Positions 9,072 through 17,579 of a stretch of DNA of 64,000 nt are shown one piece after another. The notes beneath the pieces are model-generated. The model saw only the letters and a list, made by a program, of their open reading frames with translations, was not told the origin of the DNA and ran no database searches. Made by a program: the position numbers and the translations under genes. Within the stretch, counting starts at the first letter, position 1, and each line of letters begins with the position of its first letter. Source of the DNA: Solibaculum mannosilyticum (GTDB taxonomy: Bacteria > Bacillota > Clostridia > Oscillospirales > Acutalibacteraceae); assembly GCF_015140235.1 (NCBI RefSeq), contig NZ_AP023321.1, forward strand, positions 920,501-984,500. The letters are read 5' to 3'.

Positions 9072-9987
9072 CATCAATGCCCTAGCCATTTTAGACAGCG
9101 CCAAACTCATCGCCAACGACGATGCCAGCTATCGCAATGTACTGGATCAATTGGCTGCCGATTTTACAAATGGGCAAAGCTGCTGTCGGGTAGTAATGCT
9201 GGCAGGACCATCGGGTTCCGGTAAGACTACCACCGCTCATATGCTGGCTGAGGCCATCCAGAATTGCGGCAGGAACGCATTTGTAGTGTCTTTGGATAAC
9301 TTTTACCGTGGGGTAGGAAAAGCGCCTAGGTTGGAAGATGGATCCTATGACTATGAATCGGTAGAGGCATTGGACTATGAACGTCTTCAGGAAAACCTTA
9401 TTCAGCTTCTGGATGAGGGGCGGGCTTATTTCCCGATTTATGATTTTGAGAAGGGGAGTCCGGCGGATCACAGCAACTTGATTGAACTGGGCAAAGAAGA
9501 TATCATCATTCTGGAGGGGATCCATGCCCTCAATCCCATTGTCATTGGCGCGCTGAAGGACAAAGGATGTTTAATCAGACTGTATATCAGTGTGGAGACG
9601 CCGTATGTGGATGCAAAAGGGGATGTTGTTTTGACTGCCCGTGATACCCGCCTTTTGCGCCGGATGCTCCGGGATTACCGGTTCCGGAATGCCGATCTCT
9701 CTAGGACATTCTCTATGTGGAAACAGGTGTGCAGGGGAGAGGATCTCTATCTTTTCCCATATAAGGATCACTCGGATATCATCGTTGATTCCTTCCATTG
9801 TTTTGAACCATGCGTGTACCGGGAGCTGATGATGCCCTTAGTCCAACAGATGAATGTGACAGATCCCCATTATGGGAAGGCGGTATCTCTCATGGATGCG
9901 TTAAGTCGATTTGAAAAAATCTCTGTGGAACTTGTGCCACAGAGTTCCATGATCCGAGAATTCACGGGCGGTGGAAAATATCTATGA
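9034..9987 (+). CDS. Uridine kinase/phosphoribulokinase-family nucleoside kinase
   Basis: P-loop kinase of 317 residues. Walker A is AGPSGSGKTTTAHM near residue 54, followed by SLDNFYRG near 88 (the uridine kinase substrate and Mg motif) and the DFEKGSPAD segment. Many Clostridia carry a longer form with an N-terminal TGS/ThrRS-like region; this one has only about 45 residues before the kinase domain. Start ATG 9034 lies inside the hemZ reading frame; a second in-frame ATG occurs at 9043. A terminator follows, so it closes the long recJ-to-kinase transcription unit. Nucleoside specificity not established. Confidence 0.85.
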   Translation: MRNMANAVNCLDDINALAILDSAKLIANDDASYRNVLDQLAADFTNGQSCCRVVMLAGPSGSGKTTTAHMLAEAIQNCGRNAFVVSLDNFYRGVGKAPRLEDGSYDYESVEALDYERLQENLIQLLDEGRAYFPIYDFEKGSPADHSNLIELGKEDIIILEGIHALNPIVIGALKDKGCLIRLYISVETPYVDAKGDVVLTARDTRLLRRMLRDYRFRNADLSRTFSMWKQVCRGEDLYLFPYKDHSDIIVDSFHCFEPCVYRELMMPLVQQMNVTDPHYGKAVSLMDALSRFEKISVELVPQSSMIREFTGGGKYL

Positions 9988-10012
9988 TTTCCTGCCGTTT
10001 GGACTAGATGAG

Positions 10013-10055
10013 AAAATAGCCGTGGATGTAGCTTGTACATTTGCGGCTATTTTTA
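10013..10055 (+). terminator. Rho-independent terminator after the kinase gene
   Basis: Stem AAAATAGCCG (10013-10022) pairs with CGGCTATTTT (10044-10053) and runs directly into T residues. Confidence 0.8.
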
Positions 10056-10064
10056 TAAAACACC

Positions 10065-10093
10065 TTGCAATCTCATGGCACGCAAGATATAAT
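10065..10093 (+). promoter_or_regulatory. Sigma-A promoter of the zinc-ribbon protein gene
   Basis: TTGCAA at 10065 and a perfect TATAAT at 10088 are separated by 17 bp. The start codon lies about 50 bp downstream with AAGGAG in between. Confidence 0.75.
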
Positions 10094-10145
10094 CTAACCA
10101 AAGGATGATTGTTTTATCGTTGCACATAAGAAAGGAGTTTTTGCA

Positions 10146-10634
10146 ATGGCTATCTTTGAAGATGCTTTTATAAAAGTAAAAAGTGCTGTTGATGTGGCTG
10201 GAGAGAAGACCGGTGAATGGGTCGAGATCTCTAAGCTGAAGATCGCGGCAGCTAGGCAGAGCAGTGAAATTGCAGATCGATTTGAAGCTCTGGGTAAGAT
10301 GGTTTACAATGCTTCTAAAGCAGGTGGAGTGGATCATGAGCTGATCCAGAAAAAGGTTGAAGAAATCGATGAGATGTATGAGAAGCTGGGTGAGATCAAC
10401 GAGCGCATTTATGAATTGAGAAATGTTGTTCAGTGCCCTACTTGTAAAGCTGTCAGCCCAAAAGAAGCTATTTTTTGCAGTAAGTGTGGTACAAAGTTAG
10501 TGGGTAAAGAGGAGAAGAAAGAGGATCCCATCCAGGAAGAGAAATCGGAAGAACCCAGTGATTGGCAACCTCCGGTTGATCCCATTGACCCGACGGTCAG
10601 CAATCCTAATGATGAAGATGATATGCCTCAGTAA
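10146..10634 (+). CDS. Small coiled-coil, zinc-ribbon protein of unknown function
   Basis: 162-residue cytoplasmic protein with no signal peptide. Residues 1-95 are predicted mostly helical and charged, probably coiled coil (several K/E-rich heptad-like segments). Residues about 98-120 form a zinc ribbon with CPTC and CSKC pairs. The last 40 residues are acidic and proline-rich (PPVDPIDP), likely disordered. It has its own promoter and a strong terminator, so it is a single-gene unit. Similar proteins with a long helix plus zinc ribbon are widespread in gut Clostridia as hypotheticals; I do not recognise a function. Confidence 0.8.
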   Translation: MAIFEDAFIKVKSAVDVAGEKTGEWVEISKLKIAAARQSSEIADRFEALGKMVYNASKAGGVDHELIQKKVEEIDEMYEKLGEINERIYELRNVVQCPTCKAVSPKEAIFCSKCGTKLVGKEEKKEDPIQEEKSEEPSDWQPPVDPIDPTVSNPNDEDDMPQ

Positions 10635-10657
10635 TACGGTAGAGGCTTTTAGGTCTA

Positions 10658-10700
10658 AAAGAAGCCGGACAGTAATTTTTACTGTCCGGCTTCTTTTTTT
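10658..10700 (+). terminator. Strong rho-independent terminator
   Basis: Perfect stem of about 16 bp (AGAAGCCGGACAGTAA side at 10660-10675, complement ending near 10694) followed by seven or more T residues. It also has A residues on the other side, so it may work in both directions. Confidence 0.9.
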
Positions 10701-10710
10701 GATTCTTCCG

Positions 10711-10750
10711 TAAAAAAGGAACCCGGCCCTGTGTTATGTACAGGGCCGGG
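10711..10750 (-). terminator. Terminator of GH92 gene, copy 1
   Basis: CCCGGCCCTGT (10722-10732) pairs with ACAGGGCCGGG (10740-10750); on the minus strand it is followed by a T run. An identical structure ends copy 2 at 17495-17534. Confidence 0.9.
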
Positions 10751-10795
10751 AAACGAAGGATTAAGGGGTTTAAGAAAATCCTTTATCCTCTCTCG

Positions 10796-13700
10796 TTATT
10801 TGGTGATAGTAATGGGGAAGGTGAGGCAGGGATCATCGATGTAACGGCCAGTTGCGGGATCCTTGATCTTGGCCGTGAAGATGCGGTTGCCTACAGATCC
10901 AACCGATATCGTGATCTTGAAGGTCTTTACATCTCCGTTTACCGTGCTCTCTACTGCTTCCTTCGTGATCGCATTTCCTCTTTCGTTGAAGATGCCTACT
11001 GTCTCCACATTTGCTGTGGTCTCTACTTCTACAACGAACGATTCATTTACCTTCGCCATTCCTGCACTCGATACCGACAGGATCTTCTCTCCCGACGGCT
11101 TGGCTGCCACCGAGAAGCTCACTGTCACTGAAGAGTTCACAAAGCTTCCTCCCACAGCTGCTGTGGCGATCGTCAGCACACGGTCCTCTCCCTGGGATGC
11201 TACGGCAGTCTTGATGGTCCATGTCTTGGTGTTGTCCTCGGGGTTGTACACCGACTTCATGCCAAGGATGGTGACATATTTGCCGTTCTCGTTGAGGAGG
11301 GCAAAGCGGCTGCGGTCAGCGGAGGTCTTGATGGTGAGGGTGATGGTCTCGTTGGGCTCATAAGTATCCTTATCAGCCGAAGCGGAGAGGACGAATTCCT
11401 TAGCAGTAAGGGCGTCGATGGCGTCCTTGATGGCCTGGGTGGCATCCAGGACCTGGGTCTTGGTAGCATCGGCGTTGTCGAGCAGGGCCTTGCCGGCTTC
11501 CACGGCGGAGGTCAGGGCTGCATAGGAATCTTCCGTGTAGTTATCGGCATCGTAAGCTTCTGCTTCTGTGATAGCGTCTTTCAATGCCTGCAGGTCTTCT
11601 TCGCTGGGCAAGGGAGCTTCCTCAGACTCAGTGAAGGAGAAGTAGTCCACATTTGTGGATTGCTTGGTGAAGACCATATAAAGATCTACGACTTCCGGAT
11701 CGATAGCAGTGTCGAGATCAATAGTGGTTTCCTCAAATTTAGTCCAAGAACCGGTAGCAGGTAATTTTAGGGTAGCAACAAGAGCGCCGTCTGTAGAACC
11801 AAGGCGGATTTCGACTTCACTGTCATACATGTTAGCATAGTTGATGGTGATCTTGGAAGCACCATTACTACCCTCGAAGTCGACCTTGTTGTAGACAAGA
11901 TAATCGCCTACTGTTACAAACCCGACGCTTTGGCCATTGCTGGCGCCATAGTTGCTTTCAGATTTTACACTGCCATAGCTGTCGTCAAACTTTTCGGCTT
12001 CAATCCGATTGAAGGGATCCTGTTTGCCATTGCTGACCAAACCATTGATAGCGGCCTCGATAGCTGCAGTAGCGTCGTCACACTGCTGTTTAGAGGACTC
12101 AGGATTATCATAGACAGCTTGTCCGGCTTCGATAGCGGCAGTCAAGATAGCAAAGGAATCTTCCGTATAGAATTTAGGACCAATGGATCTTGCTTTCTTC
12201 AAAGCAGCATCCAGTTCTACACGGCCATTGCTGGTGAGTCCGGCGATAGCGTCGTTGATAGCTTTCGTAGCATCATCACGCTCATCTTTGGTAGCGTTGT
12301 CCTTACCCAAGATAGCTTTACCGTTGGCCAAAGCATCGACCAGTGCCTGCCAGGAATCTTCGGTGTAGTTGTTGTACTTGTAGCCTTCCGCTTTTTCTAC
12401 AGCCTCGGTCAAGCCCTTGACACCGTTGTCAACCAAGCCGCTGAGGGCTTCACGCAGGTCGGCAATTACAATGTTGTATTCGCCGCAGGTTGCATCAGGA
12501 TCAGCCTGGACAGCTTCAGCAGCTTCCTTAGCCTTAGCCAAAGCAGCATAGGATTCCTCGGTGTAGTAGTTGGAGTTCTTTTCAGCCTCGGCGGCTTCGG
12601 CCAAAGCATCCTTCAGATCCTGGATATTCTTGTCGGTGGGAGGACCGTTGGGATCCTCAGCCTCGACGAACTGGATGTAGTCCAGATACAAGGAGCTGGA
12701 TTTCAGAACCACATAGACATTAGTGAGCTGAGGCGGAATTACGGAATCCAGATCAAAGGTTTCTTCGCCATATTCATACCAACCGGTGCTGGGCAGGCTC
12801 AGGGTTGCTACCAGCGGGCCGGTGGGGGAACCAGTGCGGATCTCAAGCGAACCAGTGCCATAAGACTGCTGATAACCGACGGTGATGCCGGAGGCACCGT
12901 TGGTATCGGTAAAGTCTACGCGGCGGAAGGCTGCAGTAGCATCGCCATAGTAGTTGCCCGAAATATACTGTCCGCCGCTGGCGCCGGAATCACTCCGAAC
13001 GTTAATGGTACCCTCGGAGAAGTTGGCGTTGTAGGATTCTGCTTCGATCTTATCAAAGGGAGCGCGGGTAGCGCTGCTCTCCAAGTAATAGATAGCGTCT
13101 TCGATCGCAGAGGTGGCGTCGAGGCAATCCTGCTTGGAGGAGGAAGGATCGTCGTAAACCTTCTGGCCGGCTTCGATAGCGGCAGTCAGAGTTGCAAAAG
13201 ATTCCTCGGTGTAACCTGCGCCATCAATGGCCTTTGCTTTGGTCAAAGCGGCGTCCAGTTCGGCACGGCCGTTGCTCTCGAGGCGTTGGATGGCGGTGTT
13301 AATCGCATCGGTAGCGCTGTTGCGCTCTTCTCTGGTGGCTTCGGCGCCCTTTTCAAGGATGGCCTTACCATTGGCCAAAGCGTCGGTCAAAGCCTTGAAG
13401 GAATCAGCGGTGTAGTTGTCGCCCTTGTAGCCTTCGGCTTTGGCGACTGCTTCCTGCAAGCTCTTGAGGCCGTTGTCGGTCAAACCGGCGATGGCATTGT
13501 TGATGGCGTTGACGGCTGTTGTGTAGTCGTCCTCACCGGCGTCCGGGTTGGCCAGGACAACCTCACCGGCTGCGATGGCGTCGGTCAGGGCCTTAAAGGA
13601 TTCCGGAGTGTAATAGGTATCTCCGTAAGATTCAGCGTTTTTCAAAGCAGCTTCCAGTTCGGCCTTGTCGTAGACGGGGCCCAGGTCGATGCCCAGGAGC

Positions 13701-16700
13701 TGGATCTCGGAGATCACTTTGCCGTTGTTGCCGTCGAAGTTGAAACGATAGTAGGAATAACGGGTCTCGTTCTCGATGGCGAAGGGACGGGTGTAACGGC
13801 CCCATTCAAAGACCTGGTTGTCGCGCTCGTCAAGGGTGACCCAGTCGGTACCGTTGACAGAGGCTTCCAGAGTCCAGGATGTGGGAGCGGTAGAACCGTC
13901 GGAACTGCTGGAGATGGTGTACATATTGACGGCCTGCTTGTTGCCCGTGCCCAGGTAGACGGTCAGGGATGCGGTATCCCCGCTGATGGTGGAGGAAGAA
14001 CCGTCGCTCCAGGAGCTGCCTGTGCTGTTGTCAAACAGGAAGTAATCGGCGTCGATGTTCACCGGGTAAGCCTTGACGCCTTCGCCGGCCAGCTGGGCGG
14101 CAGAGTAAACAAAGCTCACGTCGTTTGCCAGATCCTCTTTGGGATTGGGTTTCTCATCGCCCTGGGTGATGGAGGGGGGAGCGGAATCTTCATCCGTGCC
14201 CCAAGTGGAGGGCTGGTCGCCCATGACGAAATCCAAAGTGACGGTCTTGCCTTCGTCGTTGACCAGGTCGGTTTGTTTGACGTAGGTCTTGTTGTAGTCC
14301 TCGCCGTCGATCTTCAGGCTCTGGACGTAGACGTTGTCATGGCTGTTGTTTTCAGCGTTGATGACGATGTCGTTGTGGCCTTCCACATGGATGGTGGCCT
14401 TTTCAAACAGGGGAGAACCGATGGCGAATTCGCCGCTGCCCATGTTCAGGGGATAGAGGCCCAGGCAGGACAGGACGTACCAACCGGACATCTCGCCGTT
14501 GTCTTCGTCACCGGGATAGCCTTGGCCGATCTCGCTGCCGATGTAGAGGCGTTCCATAACCTCACGGACAGTGGACTGAGTCTTCCAAGGACGATCGGTG
14601 AAGAGATACATGTAAGGAATGTGGTGGGAGGGCTGGTTGCTCATACCGAACTGGCCCATCTTGACTTCGCGGGCTTCACGCATCTCATGGATGGTGCTGC
14701 CGTAGGAACCAGGATTGAAGGTGCCGGGCGTGGAGAAAAGAGCGTCCAGCTTTTCGCCAAGCTTATCCTTGCCGCCGTAGAGGTTGGCAAGGCCGTTGCC
14801 GTCCTGAGGAGTATGGAAAGCCATGTTCCAGCCGTTGGTCTCGGTGTAGTCGCCGCCCCAACGGGTGGGATCGCTCAGGCTGCTGCTGGAGGTGAACCAG
14901 CCGTCTTTGAAGAGGTGGACATAACGAGTGGCATTGTTTCTGTAGTACTCATACTCGTCGTTGTATTCTTCCCACTCTTGAGAGCCGGGTTCTTCCATGT
15001 CGCGCAGAGTCTTGGCCATGTTGGAGATGCCGTAGTCGTTGATCCAGCCTTCCAGGGTCCAGGACAAACCTTCGGAACGGTTGTTGTAACCTTTGAAGAT
15101 GGCGCTGTCCAGAGTGTTCTGGCGGCCCTTGGTGCTGTCGGAGCTTACCACAGCGGCGTTTTTGATGGCCGAGTCATAAGCATCATCGTAGTTGAATACC
15201 TGGCCGCGCATGATGGCATCGCCAAGGATGACGTCGGAGCTGGTGCCTACCATGGAGTTGGTGCCGCCGGGGGCAACCCAACGCGGAATCCAGCCGCAGT
15301 CTTGATAGTGCTCAACCAGGCCGTTGAGCAAAGTGGTGTTGCTCTCGGGAGTCAGCAGAGCATAAGCGGCCCAAGTGGTGCGGTAGGTGTCCCAGAAGCC
15401 GTTGTTGTAGTAAAGGTCGCCGTCTTGGACGCCGTTGCCATAGGGGCTCTGGTACTGCATGTGGGGTTCATCTACTGTGCCGGTGTTCTCACCCATGGAG
15501 TTGGGATACAGGAACAGACGATACATGTTAGAGTAGAGAGTAGTCAGCTGCTCAAAGCTGGCGCCTTCTACGTCGATGGTGCCCAGCTTCTCATCCCAAA
15601 GGGTCTGAGCACGCTCTTTAACGTCTTCCAAAGTATCTTCCTTAGAGATCTCCTGCTCCAGGTTCTTCTTAGCCTGCTCGTAGCTAATGAAGGAGGTGGC
15701 GATTCTCATGTTGACCACGTCAACGTCCTCGCCGAAGGAGACTTCCGTAGAGCTGGTGGAAGTGGGAGCGGTATCAAAGATACCGTAGACATACAGGTTG
15801 CCCATGCCGTTGTTGCCGGCGTTCAGGTTCGAGGAACCCATGGCGGTGAAGCTGTTGTCCTCGGCGTTAAAGGAGATTCCACCGCCGTTACCATTGGTGA
15901 ACTTGATTTTACGTTGGGCAACGCCCTCATCAAAGGTGACACGGGTAATGGAACCATGCATAGAGGGGGCAAGCTCGAGTTTAGCGCCGGCGGACATGTT
16001 GCCGTCGTCTTTGTTGAACTCGACGCTGTAGTAATGGGCTTTTGCAGTTTCGTTGTCGTGGGAATAACGAGCAGTGCTGCCGCTGCCGGTGACAGGCATA
16101 AAGAAGAAGCAGCGGCGGTCGCCGATCCACACGCTGGCCACGTGGCCTAGACGCATCCAGTTCATGGTGCCCTCAGCAGTATCGTACTGATATACGTTAC
16201 CTTCGCCGGTGCTCACATTGTTGGGGGACCAGAAGTTGAATCCGTGGGGCACTGCGGTGGCCGGACCGGTCAAGCCGCGGGAATGAAAGCGGTTTTGGTT
16301 GTTGGTGCCACGCAGGGTGTACACATAGTCGGACGGACGCTCGTAAACGACTTCAGGGGAATTCTCGATGGTGATATCATCGATAGAAGCGATGAAAGAC
16401 TTGCCTGTACCATTGGGGTTGTCATAGCCAATCAGGATCTTCTCAATGGTTTTGCCGGCGGCTACTTCACCGATGCGGGAACCGACATAGTTCCACTGAT
16501 CGTTGAACAGAACCTTGCCTTCGCCCATTCCGGTGGGAGTGAAGGGATAACGGTTCTGGTCGGTAGCACCCAGGTCGCTCAGATATGTACCATCGGTAAA
16601 TTTCAGATCGATGGCCATATAGAGACTAGTGTAGTCAAAGTCGTAGCTATAGTCAAAGTCGTAGCTATAGCCACCGCTGCTGGGCTTTGCCAGGTAAGAC

Positions 16701-17059
16701 AGCTTGGTGTCAGGGCCGACGGCAATGTCCAGATTGTCATAAATGACATTGTAGCTGTAGCCGTGGCCGGCGGCGTCTTGGGAACCGGAGATGCTCAGAC
16801 CTTTGCTGCCGGACCATGCGGTGCCGCTAGTCGAGATAGACATTTTGCTGCCACTGGCTAAGGTTTCTCCCTCGTCAGTGACTTCGACTGCGCCGTTTAC
16901 AGCGAGCCCTTCGTCGGACTCAAAGGATGAGTAGAAGGAATCGGTGCTGCCTTCGCCCATAGCAGGCTCGGCAGAAGCTGGGATAGCAAAGCTGACTGTG
17001 GATGAAACCATCAGTGTGCTCAGCGCAAGAGAAAGTAATCTCTTAGCTTTTGCGTTCAT
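10796..17059 (-). CDS. Giant secreted multimodular GH92 glycosidase, copy 1
   Basis: Secreted protein of 2,087 residues. I start at ATG 17059 (MNAKAKRLLSLALS) because GGAGGT lies just upstream and a classic signal peptide with cut after PASA (about 30) follows. Modules in order: N-terminal carbohydrate-binding-like region (about 40-240), GH92 catalytic region (about 246-947), CBM32/F5-8-like domain (983-1126), FIVAR x3 (1133-1328), CBM6-like (1333-1469), FIVAR x3 (1473-1678), second CBM6-like (1682-1811), FIVAR (1821-1888), two Ig-like domains to the end. GFWDTYRTTW (about 555) and GDEDNGEMS are GH92 motifs, but the general-acid motif reads SNQPSHH with Gln809 instead of Glu. No LPxTG, SLH or dockerin seen. 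From family knowledge a Gln here fits mannose-phosphodiester cleavage; that is inference. Exo-acting, Ca2+-dependent chemistry is expected of the family. Confidence 0.9.
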   Translation of the reverse strand: MNAKAKRLLSLALSTLMVSSTVSFAIPASAEPAMGEGSTDSFYSSFESDEGLAVNGAVEVTDEGETLASGSKMSISTSGTAWSGSKGLSISGSQDAAGHGYSYNVIYDNLDIAVGPDTKLSYLAKPSSGGYSYDFDYSYDFDYTSLYMAIDLKFTDGTYLSDLGATDQNRYPFTPTGMGEGKVLFNDQWNYVGSRIGEVAAGKTIEKILIGYDNPNGTGKSFIASIDDITIENSPEVVYERPSDYVYTLRGTNNQNRFHSRGLTGPATAVPHGFNFWSPNNVSTGEGNVYQYDTAEGTMNWMRLGHVASVWIGDRRCFFFMPVTGSGSTARYSHDNETAKAHYYSVEFNKDDGNMSAGAKLELAPSMHGSITRVTFDEGVAQRKIKFTNGNGGGISFNAEDNSFTAMGSSNLNAGNNGMGNLYVYGIFDTAPTSTSSTEVSFGEDVDVVNMRIATSFISYEQAKKNLEQEISKEDTLEDVKERAQTLWDEKLGTIDVEGASFEQLTTLYSNMYRLFLYPNSMGENTGTVDEPHMQYQSPYGNGVQDGDLYYNNGFWDTYRTTWAAYALLTPESNTTLLNGLVEHYQDCGWIPRWVAPGGTNSMVGTSSDVILGDAIMRGQVFNYDDAYDSAIKNAAVVSSDSTKGRQNTLDSAIFKGYNNRSEGLSWTLEGWINDYGISNMAKTLRDMEEPGSQEWEEYNDEYEYYRNNATRYVHLFKDGWFTSSSSLSDPTRWGGDYTETNGWNMAFHTPQDGNGLANLYGGKDKLGEKLDALFSTPGTFNPGSYGSTIHEMREAREVKMGQFGMSNQPSHHIPYMYLFTDRPWKTQSTVREVMERLYIGSEIGQGYPGDEDNGEMSGWYVLSCLGLYPLNMGSGEFAIGSPLFEKATIHVEGHNDIVINAENNSHDNVYVQSLKIDGEDYNKTYVKQTDLVNDEGKTVTLDFVMGDQPSTWGTDEDSAPPSITQGDEKPNPKEDLANDVSFVYSAAQLAGEGVKAYPVNIDADYFLFDNSTGSSWSDGSSSTISGDTASLTVYLGTGNKQAVNMYTISSSSDGSTAPTSWTLEASVNGTDWVTLDERDNQVFEWGRYTRPFAIENETRYSYYRFNFDGNNGKVISEIQLLGIDLGPVYDKAELEAALKNAESYGDTYYTPESFKALTDAIAAGEVVLANPDAGEDDYTTAVNAINNAIAGLTDNGLKSLQEAVAKAEGYKGDNYTADSFKALTDALANGKAILEKGAEATREERNSATDAINTAIQRLESNGRAELDAALTKAKAIDGAGYTEESFATLTAAIEAGQKVYDDPSSSKQDCLDATSAIEDAIYYLESSATRAPFDKIEAESYNANFSEGTINVRSDSGASGGQYISGNYYGDATAAFRRVDFTDTNGASGITVGYQQSYGTGSLEIRTGSPTGPLVATLSLPSTGWYEYGEETFDLDSVIPPQLTNVYVVLKSSSLYLDYIQFVEAEDPNGPPTDKNIQDLKDALAEAAEAEKNSNYYTEESYAALAKAKEAAEAVQADPDATCGEYNIVIADLREALSGLVDNGVKGLTEAVEKAEGYKYNNYTEDSWQALVDALANGKAILGKDNATKDERDDATKAINDAIAGLTSNGRVELDAALKKARSIGPKFYTEDSFAILTAAIEAGQAVYDNPESSKQQCDDATAAIEAAINGLVSNGKQDPFNRIEAEKFDDSYGSVKSESNYGASNGQSVGFVTVGDYLVYNKVDFEGSNGASKITINYANMYDSEVEIRLGSTDGALVATLKLPATGSWTKFEETTIDLDTAIDPEVVDLYMVFTKQSTNVDYFSFTESEEAPLPSEEDLQALKDAITEAEAYDADNYTEDSYAALTSAVEAGKALLDNADATKTQVLDATQAIKDAIDALTAKEFVLSASADKDTYEPNETITLTIKTSADRSRFALLNENGKYVTILGMKSVYNPEDNTKTWTIKTAVASQGEDRVLTIATAAVGGSFVNSSVTVSFSVAAKPSGEKILSVSSAGMAKVNESFVVEVETTANVETVGIFNERGNAITKEAVESTVNGDVKTFKITISVGSVGNRIFTAKIKDPATGRYIDDPCLTFPITITK

Positions 17060-17494
17060 TTTTTTACCTCCATAAACTTCTTGCTCTTCGGGCTTCCTCA
17101 AAAAACACAAAAACATGAAGCCGTCTACCCTAAGACAGCCCCACGTTATATGCACCCCCTTTCTTTATGCATTTCAATTATTTTGAAGCAGAAAACAGGC
17201 CACGGAAGGATTTGGGGAACACGTGACCACAAAACTGCTAAACAATTGCAGGACTGTACAACAGTTAATATATTAAGATGAAGAAGTGGGATTGTGAACA
17301 GGAGATAATTTTGAATATTATCCACATTATTTATGCCGATTACATTTCTATTATAGCATGATTTTATACTTTATGAAACCTATTTTCAAATTCAATCAAA
17401 TTTTCTGATATATTGCAAGAAAACTGATGATAACTTCTGTGAATAATTTATATTAAAATAAAATACAAAAAGATAATGTGAAAATATAATTCCG
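17060..17494. other. Duplicated upstream region of GH92 copy 1
   Basis: 435 bp without a gene between the two GH92 genes. It holds the ribosome site of copy 1, a leader of about 285 nt, an ACTGT-N3-ACAGT palindrome (17253-17265), the extended -10 promoter and then AT-rich DNA up to the copy 2 terminator. Bases 17060 to about 17440 closely match 23631 to about 24015. Confidence 0.7.
17350..17378 (-). promoter_or_regulatory. Probable extended -10 promoter of GH92 copy 1
   Basis: On the minus strand TGCTATAAT (TGn-TATAAT) occupies 17350-17358, with a weak -35 (TTTCAT) at 17373-17378. The same element is kept upstream of copy 2. It implies a leader of about 285 nt. Confidence 0.5.
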
Positions 17495-17534
17495 TAAAAA
17501 AGGAACCCGGCCCTGTGTTATGTACAGGGCCGGG
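17495..17534 (-). terminator. Terminator of GH92 gene, copy 2
   Basis: Same GC-rich 11-bp stem (17506-17516 with 17524-17534) and minus-strand T run as copy 1. Confidence 0.9.
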
Positions 17535-17579
17535 AAACGAAGGATTAAGGGGTTTAAGAAAATCCTTTATCCTCTCTCG

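Noticed and set aside
12000-13700. Regularly spaced similar segments that might be taken for a CRISPR or DNA repeat array
   Set aside because: They are about 200-bp coding repeats (FIVAR domains) in frame, not short identical repeats with unique spacers.
11930-16150. Very long open frame (1,406 codons) on the plus strand, opposite GH92 copy 1; a similar one at 18441-22721 opposite copy 2
   Set aside because: Both lie inside the GH92 genes. They exist because of strong codon bias in the repeat-rich genes; composition (Gly/Val/Phe repeats without family motifs) and lack of a ribosome site mark them as shadows.
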